A stretch of 64,000 nt of DNA, from the NCBI GenBank assembly GCA_964345235.1, contig CAYFQE010000004.1:1-64000 (forward strand). Direction: 5' to 3'. The notes under the pieces were generated by a model. It was not told the origin of the DNA, did not search any database, and saw only the letters and a list, made by a program, of their open reading frames with translations. Below, piece after piece: positions 32,334 to 38,854 of the stretch (the first letter of the stretch is position 1; every line of letters begins with the position of its first letter). The stretch comes from Scatomorpha sp964345235 (GTDB taxonomy: Bacteria > Bacillota > Clostridia > Oscillospirales > Oscillospiraceae). Position numbers and translations under genes: made by a program.

Positions 32334-33020
32334 TTATTGTAGCCAGACGGGCAGATTATTTATACTTACCGGAAAAATGTCCGGCAAATCTTTTCCTTCA
32401 AGCTCAGATACAAGACTCTCGTCGACGCACAGGAAGAGTATTTCCTTTTCGGGGAAAAGCTCTTTTACTTTTTCGACGCCTTCGATTATAGCGGCGGCGT
32501 CCGTTTCATATCCGAGATTGGGGTTTGCAACGATATTTATATGCTTTATTGCGGCGGCACCCACTGTTCGTCTCATTGTTTCCTCTATGGCCTCTCTGCT
32601 TCTCGACCAAGGACGATAGGGGTTTACAAGATACAGTGTTGCCGTATTCTCGGAATTTATCGCTTCTTCGAACTGGGCTATCATGTGGCTGCCGTATGCT
32701 CCCCCGCCTATGTCTAAAACAGTGCAGACATTCGGGTCGCCGAGCTTTTGCATAACCCCCGGCAAAACCGTGGGAGCATCCATAAACTGGCGCTCCATGG
32801 GCATCTCAACTCCGGCTTTTTTCAAAAAGACCTCGCTGTCTCTCGCTCTGAGAACCGGCTTTGTCTGGTCCATATCGAGAAAATACACCTGCTTATCGCC
32901 GTACTTCTGAAGCCCGGCGGCAAGACTCAGAGAGAGCTCTGTCTTGCCCGAGCCGGCCTCGCCGATGAGCACGAAATTCTTCGCCATATTTTTGAGCTTT
33001 CGGATAATTTCTTTAATCAA
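32334..33020 (-). CDS. P-loop ATPase of unknown role in the oxidoreductase operon
   Basis: A 228-residue nucleotide-binding protein. Walker A is GEAGSGKTEL near 20-29, FLDMDQTKPVLRARD near 47-61 resembles switch I of SIMIBI-class (MinD/ArsA/NifH-like) proteins, and VLDIGGGAYG near 101-110 the Walker B. YLVNPYRPWSRS near 130 may be a base-recognition strand. It starts with TTG, 6 bases after GGGAG, between the ketopantoate-reductase-like gene (28 bases) and the ferredoxin subunit. I know no assigned function; a maturation or regulatory role for the oxidoreductase is a guess from position. Confidence 0.8.
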   Translation of the reverse strand: MIKEIIRKLKNMAKNFVLIGEAGSGKTELSLSLAAGLQKYGDKQVYFLDMDQTKPVLRARDSEVFLKKAGVEMPMERQFMDAPTVLPGVMQKLGDPNVCTVLDIGGGAYGSHMIAQFEEAINSENTATLYLVNPYRPWSRSREAIEETMRRTVGAAAIKHINIVANPNLGYETDAAAIIEGVEKVKELFPEKEILFLCVDESLVSELEGKDLPDIFPVSINNLPVWLQ

Positions 33021-33048
33021 AGTTTTCTCCCGTCTGTTTAAACTTTTT

Positions 33049-34002
33049 TTACTGCAAAACCTGTTTATCGTAGTTGGCTTCGACTGCCTTTACAACTTTT
33101 GTAAGGACATCGCATACGGGCGTGGCCACACCGTATTTTTTACCGTAGTCGGAAATGGCTCCCGTGAGGGCTGTGACCTCGGTCTGTCTCTTTGCAAAGA
33201 GCATATCCTGAGCCATCGAGGGATAGTAGTTTCCGATTGCGGCCATAAGGTTATCGATATTGCCCTTGGTGTATTCCCAAACGCCCTCGATTCCCATAGC
33301 CTCGGAGACATCGGCTGCCTCTCTCCATATCGACCAAACAAGCTCCGAGCCGCAGGGATGAGCCATGACTTCGCTGACCTTTAGACGCAACACGGCGCAG
33401 ACCGTGTTCATTCCTGCGTTGGAAGTGGCTTTTTTCCAAATTGCGGGACGCACATCATCGTAGAAATGCACGGAGAGTCCGCCCTTTTCGAAGCACTCTT
33501 TAAGGTAGTTTCCCGCCTTCTCAGTGAGCTCGCTGTTCTCGGATGCGCCGAAATACATGTTTTCGCCGCCCAGAGGTTTTGCTACGCAGGCACCGGGCTC
33601 GGGAAGCTCGGTTCCCATATTTCCGCAACCGAAGAGAACCCTGTTTGCGGGGATAAACTTTTTGACATGCTCGTCGTTTCCGAGACCGTTTTGCAGTGTG
33701 GCTACTACCGTGTGCTCACCTATGCATGCCATTGATTTCTCCAAGAGCCCCTCTGTTTGAGTTGCTTTTACCATGATTATGGCAATATCAACAACTCCGA
33801 TATTCTCGGCAGAATACGCCGTTTTGAATCCGTCTACATGGAAGGTGCCACGGGGATCGGTGAAATTCATGCCGTCTTTTGCAACCTTGTCCATGTGCTC
33901 CTTGTAAAGATCGACCAAGACTATGTCGTTGGCGCCGCCCATTTTTAAGTAGCTTGCGAATACACTGCCGGCAGCTCCGCTGCCCAGCATTGCGATTTTC
34001 AT
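33049..34002 (-). CDS. Ketopantoate reductase family protein (2-dehydropantoate 2-reductase-like)
   Basis: A 317-residue NAD(P)H-dependent reductase of the PanE/ApbA family. The N-terminal dinucleotide motif is MLGSGAAGSVFASYL at about 5-19. KATQTEG and LQNGLGNDE (near 80 and 102) are family motifs, and WKKATSNAGMN near 188 contains the catalytic Lys and two conserved Asn. PanE makes pantoate for CoA, but this copy sits with a 2-oxoacid oxidoreductase and a transporter rather than panB/panC, so it may act on another 2-oxo acid. It starts with ATG after AGGAGG. Confidence 0.88.
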   Translation of the reverse strand: MKIAMLGSGAAGSVFASYLKMGGANDIVLVDLYKEHMDKVAKDGMNFTDPRGTFHVDGFKTAYSAENIGVVDIAIIMVKATQTEGLLEKSMACIGEHTVVATLQNGLGNDEHVKKFIPANRVLFGCGNMGTELPEPGACVAKPLGGENMYFGASENSELTEKAGNYLKECFEKGGLSVHFYDDVRPAIWKKATSNAGMNTVCAVLRLKVSEVMAHPCGSELVWSIWREAADVSEAMGIEGVWEYTKGNIDNLMAAIGNYYPSMAQDMLFAKRQTEVTALTGAISDYGKKYGVATPVCDVLTKVVKAVEANYDKQVLQ

Positions 34003-34062
34003 AATAGCATTCCTCCTTTTTAAATTGCCTTAGCTTATGGTTGATTTTTACCATACTCGAAC

Positions 34063-34092
34063 CATAAGGCTCTGGACATTCAGAGCCTTATG
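34063..34092 (-). repeat. 12-bp inverted repeat between transporter and reductase genes
   Basis: Perfect arms CATAAGGCTCTG/CAGAGCCTTATG with a 6-base loop. On the minus strand no U run follows directly (ATGGTTCG), so it may be a processing or attenuation stem rather than a full terminator. Confidence 0.6.
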
Positions 34093-34141
34093 ATCGAGCC
34101 TATACTTTTTGTTTATATAAATACAGGCAGCGCCTGATATT

Positions 34142-35302
34142 TTAATCTATGCCCTCTGCTTGGATGTTGTTCTCCGCAAGATATTTCTTGCTTATCTTGC
34201 GTGAACCGAGTATCAGAGAGGATAGAATGAGTATGGGCAGGTTGAGGTATCCGAGAGCCTTGTAGCCGACAGATACGAGATTTAGGATGCCGAATCTGGA
34301 AGCCAGTGCGCAGACTATGAGCAGGATTGCAACAAAGAGACCGTCACGCAGACTGCTCTTGGGGCCTTCTTTGGGCTGATAGTATACGCTGAATCTCGCA
34401 ACGCCCGCGAATGCAAAACCGACAACGGTGGAGAGCACCGCAACAAAGACAACTGCAACATATACGCCTGTCATCCAAGGTAAGTTGAGCCTTTGCAGTA
34501 TGGCAAAAATCGGCAGAGCCTCCTTGGTAATGGGGAACACGCTTGTGTAGGAGAAGAGCATGAGGCCGATTATTATGAGCAGACCCACATTGGAAATAAA
34601 TCCAATAAGAGCTGCCATTTTAGACTCTTTACGGCTCTTGATTGTTTCTGCAACCGATGCGATGTTGGCTATGACAGTGGCCTGGAACGCGCCATAGATA
34701 ACTGCACTCCACATTGCCTTGGGCCAGCTGAAGTTTGCCGGATCGAGCGTGGTGTTCGTATAGGAGAAAGCGCTCTTAAGATCTCCGTCGCCACGGAGGG
34801 CAACCATGATGATTATGAGAAGCAGTACGCCGATAACAAGGTACATCATGTAGGTCGAGGCTCTTCTGACGAGTTCGGCGCCATAAGCACAAAGCAGAGC
34901 TCCGCATATGACAACCAACGCAACACCTATCCAATAGTTAATCCCGAGGGTGTTCTGCATAAGTGTTGCAACTGCGTTAAGACTGCCTCCCATGGCCGTA
35001 ATGCAGGTTACGACAAAGGAGAGGTCAAACAGATACGAAACCCATTTTACTCCGAAGATGTTCTGAATCCATGCCTTATAATCATAGGTCTTGTAAATTC
35101 TGGATGCCTCTGTTGAGATGTACAGACATACCGCCAGCATACCCATTGCCAAAAACATGGCGAATAATCCGGGAATGCCGTACTGAATGTAGTACACATT
35201 CAGCTGTGTGCCGCTTGCAACACCTGGACCGAAGTGCGTTCCCATCCAAACCATGGCGATACCTACTGCCGCCGCAGTTACGCCGCTTTTTTTCTTTTCC
35301 AT
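34142..35302 (-). CDS. YkvI-family membrane transporter
   Basis: A 386-residue membrane protein with about ten to eleven hydrophobic segments. The start AVGIAMVWMGTHFGPGVASGTQ near 12-33 (hydrophobic, broken by GPG) resembles YkvI proteins of the APC/NSS-like superfamily; SFVVTCITAMGGSLNAVATL and YGAFQATVIANIASVAETIKS continue the pattern. The substrate is unknown; amino acids or their 2-oxo acids would suit the downstream genes. A strong promoter precedes it, and a 139-base gap with a hairpin separates it from the reductase gene. Confidence 0.85.
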   Translation of the reverse strand: MEKKKSGVTAAAVGIAMVWMGTHFGPGVASGTQLNVYYIQYGIPGLFAMFLAMGMLAVCLYISTEASRIYKTYDYKAWIQNIFGVKWVSYLFDLSFVVTCITAMGGSLNAVATLMQNTLGINYWIGVALVVICGALLCAYGAELVRRASTYMMYLVIGVLLLIIIMVALRGDGDLKSAFSYTNTTLDPANFSWPKAMWSAVIYGAFQATVIANIASVAETIKSRKESKMAALIGFISNVGLLIIIGLMLFSYTSVFPITKEALPIFAILQRLNLPWMTGVYVAVVFVAVLSTVVGFAFAGVARFSVYYQPKEGPKSSLRDGLFVAILLIVCALASRFGILNLVSVGYKALGYLNLPILILSSLILGSRKISKKYLAENNIQAEGID

Positions 35303-35354
35303 TGCGAGTAGTCACTTCCTTTATTTACTTATATTTGCTGAGAAACCTGCTTCG

Positions 35355-35383
35355 ATTATAGGGGGGATTAAACATATTATCAA
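35355..35383 (-). promoter_or_regulatory. Promoter of the transporter-oxidoreductase island
   Basis: TTGATA, a 17-base spacer containing a C6 run, then consensus TATAAT, 53 bases before the YkvI-like start. Confidence 0.8.
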
Positions 35384-35401
35384 CATTGATTACAAAAAAT
35401 C

Positions 35402-35421
35402 ATTGTCATTCTTTCGACAAT
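35402..35421. promoter_or_regulatory. Inverted repeat upstream of the island promoter
   Basis: Arms ATTGTC and GACAAT separated by 8 bases, 19 bases upstream of the -35 box. A suitable place for an activator site; the PAS-HTH protein of the same island is a candidate ligand-sensing binder. Inference only. Confidence 0.35.
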
Positions 35422-35473
35422 CATTTTCCCCGTTTTGTCGGCTTTTATTATTTGTTTTCGTCACAAAAATAAC

Positions 35474-35502
35474 TAATACCCCGGAAAACTTCCGAGGTAT
35501 TA
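35474..35502 (-). terminator. Terminator of tRNA-Gly
   Basis: Stem TAATACC and CGGAA paired with TTCCG and GGTATTA, one C/A mismatch, 3-base loop. On the minus strand GTTATTTTTGTG follows, seven bases beyond the tRNA 3' end. Confidence 0.8.
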
Positions 35503-35509
35503 AAATCTT

Positions 35510-35585
35510 TGGAGCGGGCGACGAGGCTCGAACTCGCTACCTCCACCTTGGCAAGGTGGCGCTCTACCGGATGAGCTACGCCCGC
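35510..35585 (-). tRNA. tRNA-Gly (anticodon GCC)
   Basis: A 76-base tRNA with encoded CCA. Acceptor arms GCGGGCG/CGCCCGC, D arm GCTC/GAGC, T loop GTTCGAGCC. The anticodon stem CCACC/GGTGG encloses TTGCCAA, giving GCC. It has its own promoter and terminator. Confidence 0.95.
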
Positions 35586-35600
35586 ATCTCTGCGGAAGCT

Positions 35601-35628
35601 ATTCTAGCACATAAGCCGCAAATGTCAA
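35601..35628 (-). promoter_or_regulatory. Promoter of tRNA-Gly
   Basis: Consensus TTGACA, 16 bases, then TAGAAT (with upstream TG), 15 bases before the tRNA 5' end. Confidence 0.85.
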
Positions 35629-35726
35629 GAATTATTATACTGAGTTTTTACATATGAAGCACCTGCACACAGTTTATTGCGGGCAGATTTTTTCTTATTT
35701 TAGATTATTTCGTAACGCTCACTCTT

Positions 35727-36059
35727 TCACTCATGGGTATATATGCTTTTCTGCTTTGGTTGGTTACATACGCCTGCCTTGGAATAGATTATATTGTGTC
35801 TTTTTGCCACCGATTTTATGAACTCGTGGTCGTCGGCATTTTCGAAGCCCTGCTGCAGCATATTGTGGTCGATGTATGCAACAGACAAATCGGTTTTAAC
35901 GGCATCAATGCCAAGCTTTTCGAGCTGCAGATACACCATTGTACCCGTAGAATCCTGAGTTAAAGTCTGGTTTACTTTTATTTTTACTTCGTTTCCCTGC
36001 TTAAGTTCTCCCTCGAGTAGGTTTTGTGAGAGAATTTTCATCGCCATGCTCTGCTTCAT
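35727..36059 (-). pseudogene. N-terminal fragment of aconitate hydratase
   Basis: A 110-residue open frame whose first 95 residues match the N-terminus of aconitases of about 640 residues: KILSQNLLEGELKQGNEVKI, NQTLTQDSTGTMVYLQLEKL, VKTDLSVAYIDHN, GFENADDHEFIKSVAKRHN. The next family motif (AGNGICHQVHLERFG) is reduced to AGVCNQPKQKS and the frame then stops. No further aconitase coding is visible before tRNA-Gly, so the cluster-ligating cysteines and most of the active site are gone. A good AAAGGAG site and ATG remain, so a short peptide may still be made. The good conservation suggests a recent loss. Confidence 0.85.
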
Positions 36060-36126
36060 GTTTTCTCCTTTGACGCGCTGTATAATCTAAGCTGTTACCT
36101 ATGTTTCGGTGCAAAGTCCCGGAATT

Positions 36127-36141
36127 CAAGATTTAATCTTG
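36127..36141. repeat. 15-base palindrome upstream of the aconitase fragment
   Basis: CAAGATT-T-AATCTTG, perfect, 68 bases before the start of the aconitase fragment. Possibly an operator retained from the intact gene. Confidence 0.4.
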
Positions 36142-36175
36142 CTTCTCTTAAAACCGTATTGAATATTATACGCAA

Positions 36176-36216
36176 AAAAGCGATAAGTCACAATGCTTTT
36201 GTGGCTTATCGCTTTT
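36176..36216 (-). terminator. Terminator of the topoisomerase-YitT-LUD-lipoprotein run
   Basis: An 18-bp stem AAAAGCGATAAGTCACAA/TTGTGGCTTATCGCTTTT (one G-T pair) with a 5-base loop, 34 bases after the stop at 36250; TT and GCG follow on the minus strand. Confidence 0.9.
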
Positions 36217-36249
36217 CTTTAATTTGCATTTATATTTGTTTTTAATTTC

Positions 36250-37374
36250 TCAGCCGGAGAAATTTACATATTTCATTTTGCTGCTACAGGCGGGGTATTC
36301 CTCGAAATCCCAAAAATATTCGCCCTTCATGTCTTCGTCGCTTGCAAAGAGCAGGGCGGTTTGTCCCGTCTTTTTAAATCCGCCAAGGTCGAAGTGGTAA
36401 TGCTCGCCCTCGATTTTAAGTATGTTCCAGTAGTTCTCGTCCTTATTAAGTCTGCCCTTAACCACAACGCTCTCTATGCCGAGTTCGTCGCAGCATGCCT
36501 TTAGTAATATTGCAAGCCCTTCGCCTGAGGCTATTTTATCTAGGGCGGCGTTTTTAAGCGATCCGATGGCCGTTTCGTTATATTTCACGGTATCGTTGAT
36601 TATTTTGACAAGCTCTATGACCATAAAGCTTTCTGATCTTTCTTTAAACGGCTCGATTATGCCCTTTATTTCTCTTAAGCAACTTGACGAAAGTCTGTTT
36701 CGCTCATCTTTGCTCATCCCGTAATCCAACCTGAGTTCGTAGATTTTGGAGGTATCTCCGCTGTCGTAGGTTCCGACAAGGATTCCGGGGCGAACGGGGA
36801 ATTTTAGAGGGGACTCCAAATACTTTTTCTCTGCAAAATCTCTTAGTTCCTCCTCTGTGAGCTTGGAGCTTCTTATATGTAAAACCAAAAGCTCGTCTCC
36901 GTTTTGCATGGCATCGGCTATGAGCTTGAGGCCCTCTTCCGTTGTGTTCACAGACTTTATGGCATCGGTTTCTTCCTTGGTCTTCTTATAGTTTATGTAG
37001 ACTGAAGCGCCGAGATAAGACACCGTTCTGTCGATATCGTAGGAGATAAAATCCACACAATAAGCTCCGAGCGCCATCTTTGAGCTTATGTCTCTGCAAA
37101 CTGCCGCAAGGTCCTCATTTACATTCCCCTTATAGTTTTTAAAGCTCAGTTTACCTAGCTCGCTGTGCTCGACAACGAGCCTTGTTAAAAAGAGCTTGAG
37201 CCCGAGGTAGTTTTCTACCTCGTAGCCTATGTCCTCGCTTTCGCTTGCTTTCTGTTCCTTCGCCTCTTTGATATTCAGATATTCTTTATCGAAAATCGAA
37301 GAACAGGCTGATAAAAGCATTGACACTATCAGCAAGATGAGCAAAAGCGAGGATTTTTTACAGGCAGGTTTCAA
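36250..37374 (-). CDS. Lipoprotein with degenerate transglutaminase-like domain
   Basis: A 374-residue predicted lipoprotein; the lipobox LSAC places the modified Cys at 24. The C-terminal third (about 255-365) resembles bacterial transglutaminase-like domains: GEGLAILLKACCDELGIESV, then VVKG, NYWNILKIEGEHYHFDL. However, the catalytic Cys position (usually G-x-C-x-G) reads GEGLA and the catalytic His (usually HAWN) reads NYWN; only the Asp is kept. It is therefore probably not an active enzyme. The N-terminal 230 residues show no family I recognise. It starts 4 bases after the LUD gene and ends the operon. Confidence 0.7.
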   Translation of the reverse strand: MKPACKKSSLLLILLIVSMLLSACSSIFDKEYLNIKEAKEQKASESEDIGYEVENYLGLKLFLTRLVVEHSELGKLSFKNYKGNVNEDLAAVCRDISSKMALGAYCVDFISYDIDRTVSYLGASVYINYKKTKEETDAIKSVNTTEEGLKLIADAMQNGDELLVLHIRSSKLTEEELRDFAEKKYLESPLKFPVRPGILVGTYDSGDTSKIYELRLDYGMSKDERNRLSSSCLREIKGIIEPFKERSESFMVIELVKIINDTVKYNETAIGSLKNAALDKIASGEGLAILLKACCDELGIESVVVKGRLNKDENYWNILKIEGEHYHFDLGGFKKTGQTALLFASDEDMKGEYFWDFEEYPACSSKMKYVNFSG

Positions 37375-37378
37375 AATA

Positions 37379-37939
37379 TCAGTATCCCAGTTCCTCGTTT
37401 ATGATGATTACTTCAAGCTTCTGGCCGTTCATGGGTCTTATGAGTGTGGCAACTCCCTTGGCTATAGACGGAATCTTACTTTCGTCTAAGCCGAAGCGCT
37501 TTGCGTTTAGAGGAGATGCAACCTTCCACGCTCTCTCGACCGCCTCTTCATAGGTTTTGCGAATTTTATTCACTCCGGCTACAATGAAGAGCCTCTTGTG
37601 CCCGAAAAACATCGAGGCTATTCTGTTGCCGGTGCCATCGATATTGACTATTACTCCGTCCTCACTCAAGCCGTTTGCCGAGCAGATATAGGCCTCTGCA
37701 ACAGCGGCTTTTTTGTGAACCTCGTGAATAGGCTGAGTCTTCCAATGCCAGTGAACCTCGGATTTTTCGATGAGTTCCTCGTAAAGCCCGAGAGCCTCGA
37801 CCGTCATCGAGCCGCCTATGCCGACCGTTGTACCCGAGAGAACCTCGAGAAGATAGTCTTTGGCCTCTTCCTTTGTTTCGAAGTACTTGTAGCTTACACC
37901 GTTCTCTTTAAAGCTATTTTCAAGTTTTTTAAGGTCCAT
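37379..37939 (-). CDS. LUD-domain protein (lactate utilisation LutC-like)
   Basis: A 186-residue single LUD domain. Hallmarks are VGIGGSMTVEALGLYEEL near 39-56, AEAYICSANGLSEDG near 80-94, VNIDGTGNRIASMFFGHKRL near 98-117 and the final NAKRFGLDESKIPSIAKG. LutC-type proteins take part in L-lactate oxidation, yet no LutA or LutB gene is adjacent. Stand-alone copies are common in Clostridia without a proven role. It is the fourth gene of the minus-strand run, 30 bases after yitT. Confidence 0.9.
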   Translation of the reverse strand: MDLKKLENSFKENGVSYKYFETKEEAKDYLLEVLSGTTVGIGGSMTVEALGLYEELIEKSEVHWHWKTQPIHEVHKKAAVAEAYICSANGLSEDGVIVNIDGTGNRIASMFFGHKRLFIVAGVNKIRKTYEEAVERAWKVASPLNAKRFGLDESKIPSIAKGVATLIRPMNGQKLEVIIINEELGY

Positions 37940-37969
37940 GTTTTTTCTCCTTTCACCTTTTATGTTTTG

Positions 37970-38845
37970 TTATTTGTCCGTGTGTATATCCTCAAAGCCG
38001 TCGCCAAACACATCTCTGACATCGGATACCATGACGAAGGCCGCCGAGTCCTCTTGTTTTATAATGTTTCTAAGCTGAGATATCTGCCTTTTGTTTATGG
38101 TACAGAGCAGAATATCCTTTTTATCTCCCGTGTAACCGCCCTCTCCGTGGAGCACGGTGACCCCTCTGTCCAGCTCATTCAGCAACCTCTCCTTTATATT
38201 ATCACTTTTTTCGCTGATAATATAGCAGGCTTTTGAGCTGTTTAGGCCATAGAGCACAACATCGACAACCGTGGCGTTTATGAACATGGCAACGAGTGCA
38301 TAGAGAGCCGACTCGATTTTGTTGAAAATAATTGCGAACACTACTATTACCACTATGTCCATTATAAGTATCAGGGTTCCCATGTTTATGTGCTGCCACT
38401 TCGAGCGCATAAACTTCGCCATGATATCAACACCGCCCGTTGTCGCTCCTGTGCGATATACCACGCCAAGACCTATCCCCATAAGCAGACCGCCGTAGAT
38501 AGAGGAAACCATCAAGTCCACATTGCCGAAACCTATAACGCTGACATGCACAGCTATTGCGTCTATCATAAATGATGACACCATCATGCATATGAGTGAG
38601 GCTATTGTTGACCTTCTGCCAAAGCTCATTCTCGCCATTATAAACAGAGGTATGTTCATAGCTATAACCAAAGCACCGACAGGCAGGCGGGTTATGAGAT
38701 TTATTATCATGGCGATGCCAGTAACTCCGCCCGTGATTATATCATTGCGATAGAGAAAAATTTGAAATCCGGCGGCATAGAAAAGGGAACCCGCAAAAAT
38801 CATTAAATACTCTTTTATATATCCTCTAATCAGCTTAAAGTTCAT
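37970..38845 (-). CDS. YitT family membrane protein (DUF2179 C-terminus)
   Basis: A 291-residue protein with five to six membrane segments in residues 1-175 (TGGVTGIAMIINLITRLPVG near 36-55 and YRTGATTGGVDIMAKFMRSK near 130-149 are family hallmarks). The cytoplasmic DUF2179 domain spans about 205-285 (ERLLNELDRGVTVLHGEGGY; KDILLCTINKRQISQLRNII). The function is unknown. It begins 9 bases after the topoisomerase A gene. Confidence 0.92.
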   Translation of the reverse strand: MNFKLIRGYIKEYLMIFAGSLFYAAGFQIFLYRNDIITGGVTGIAMIINLITRLPVGALVIAMNIPLFIMARMSFGRRSTIASLICMMVSSFMIDAIAVHVSVIGFGNVDLMVSSIYGGLLMGIGLGVVYRTGATTGGVDIMAKFMRSKWQHINMGTLILIMDIVVIVVFAIIFNKIESALYALVAMFINATVVDVVLYGLNSSKACYIISEKSDNIKERLLNELDRGVTVLHGEGGYTGDKKDILLCTINKRQISQLRNIIKQEDSAAFVMVSDVRDVFGDGFEDIHTDK

Positions 38846-38854
38846 CTGTTCTCC

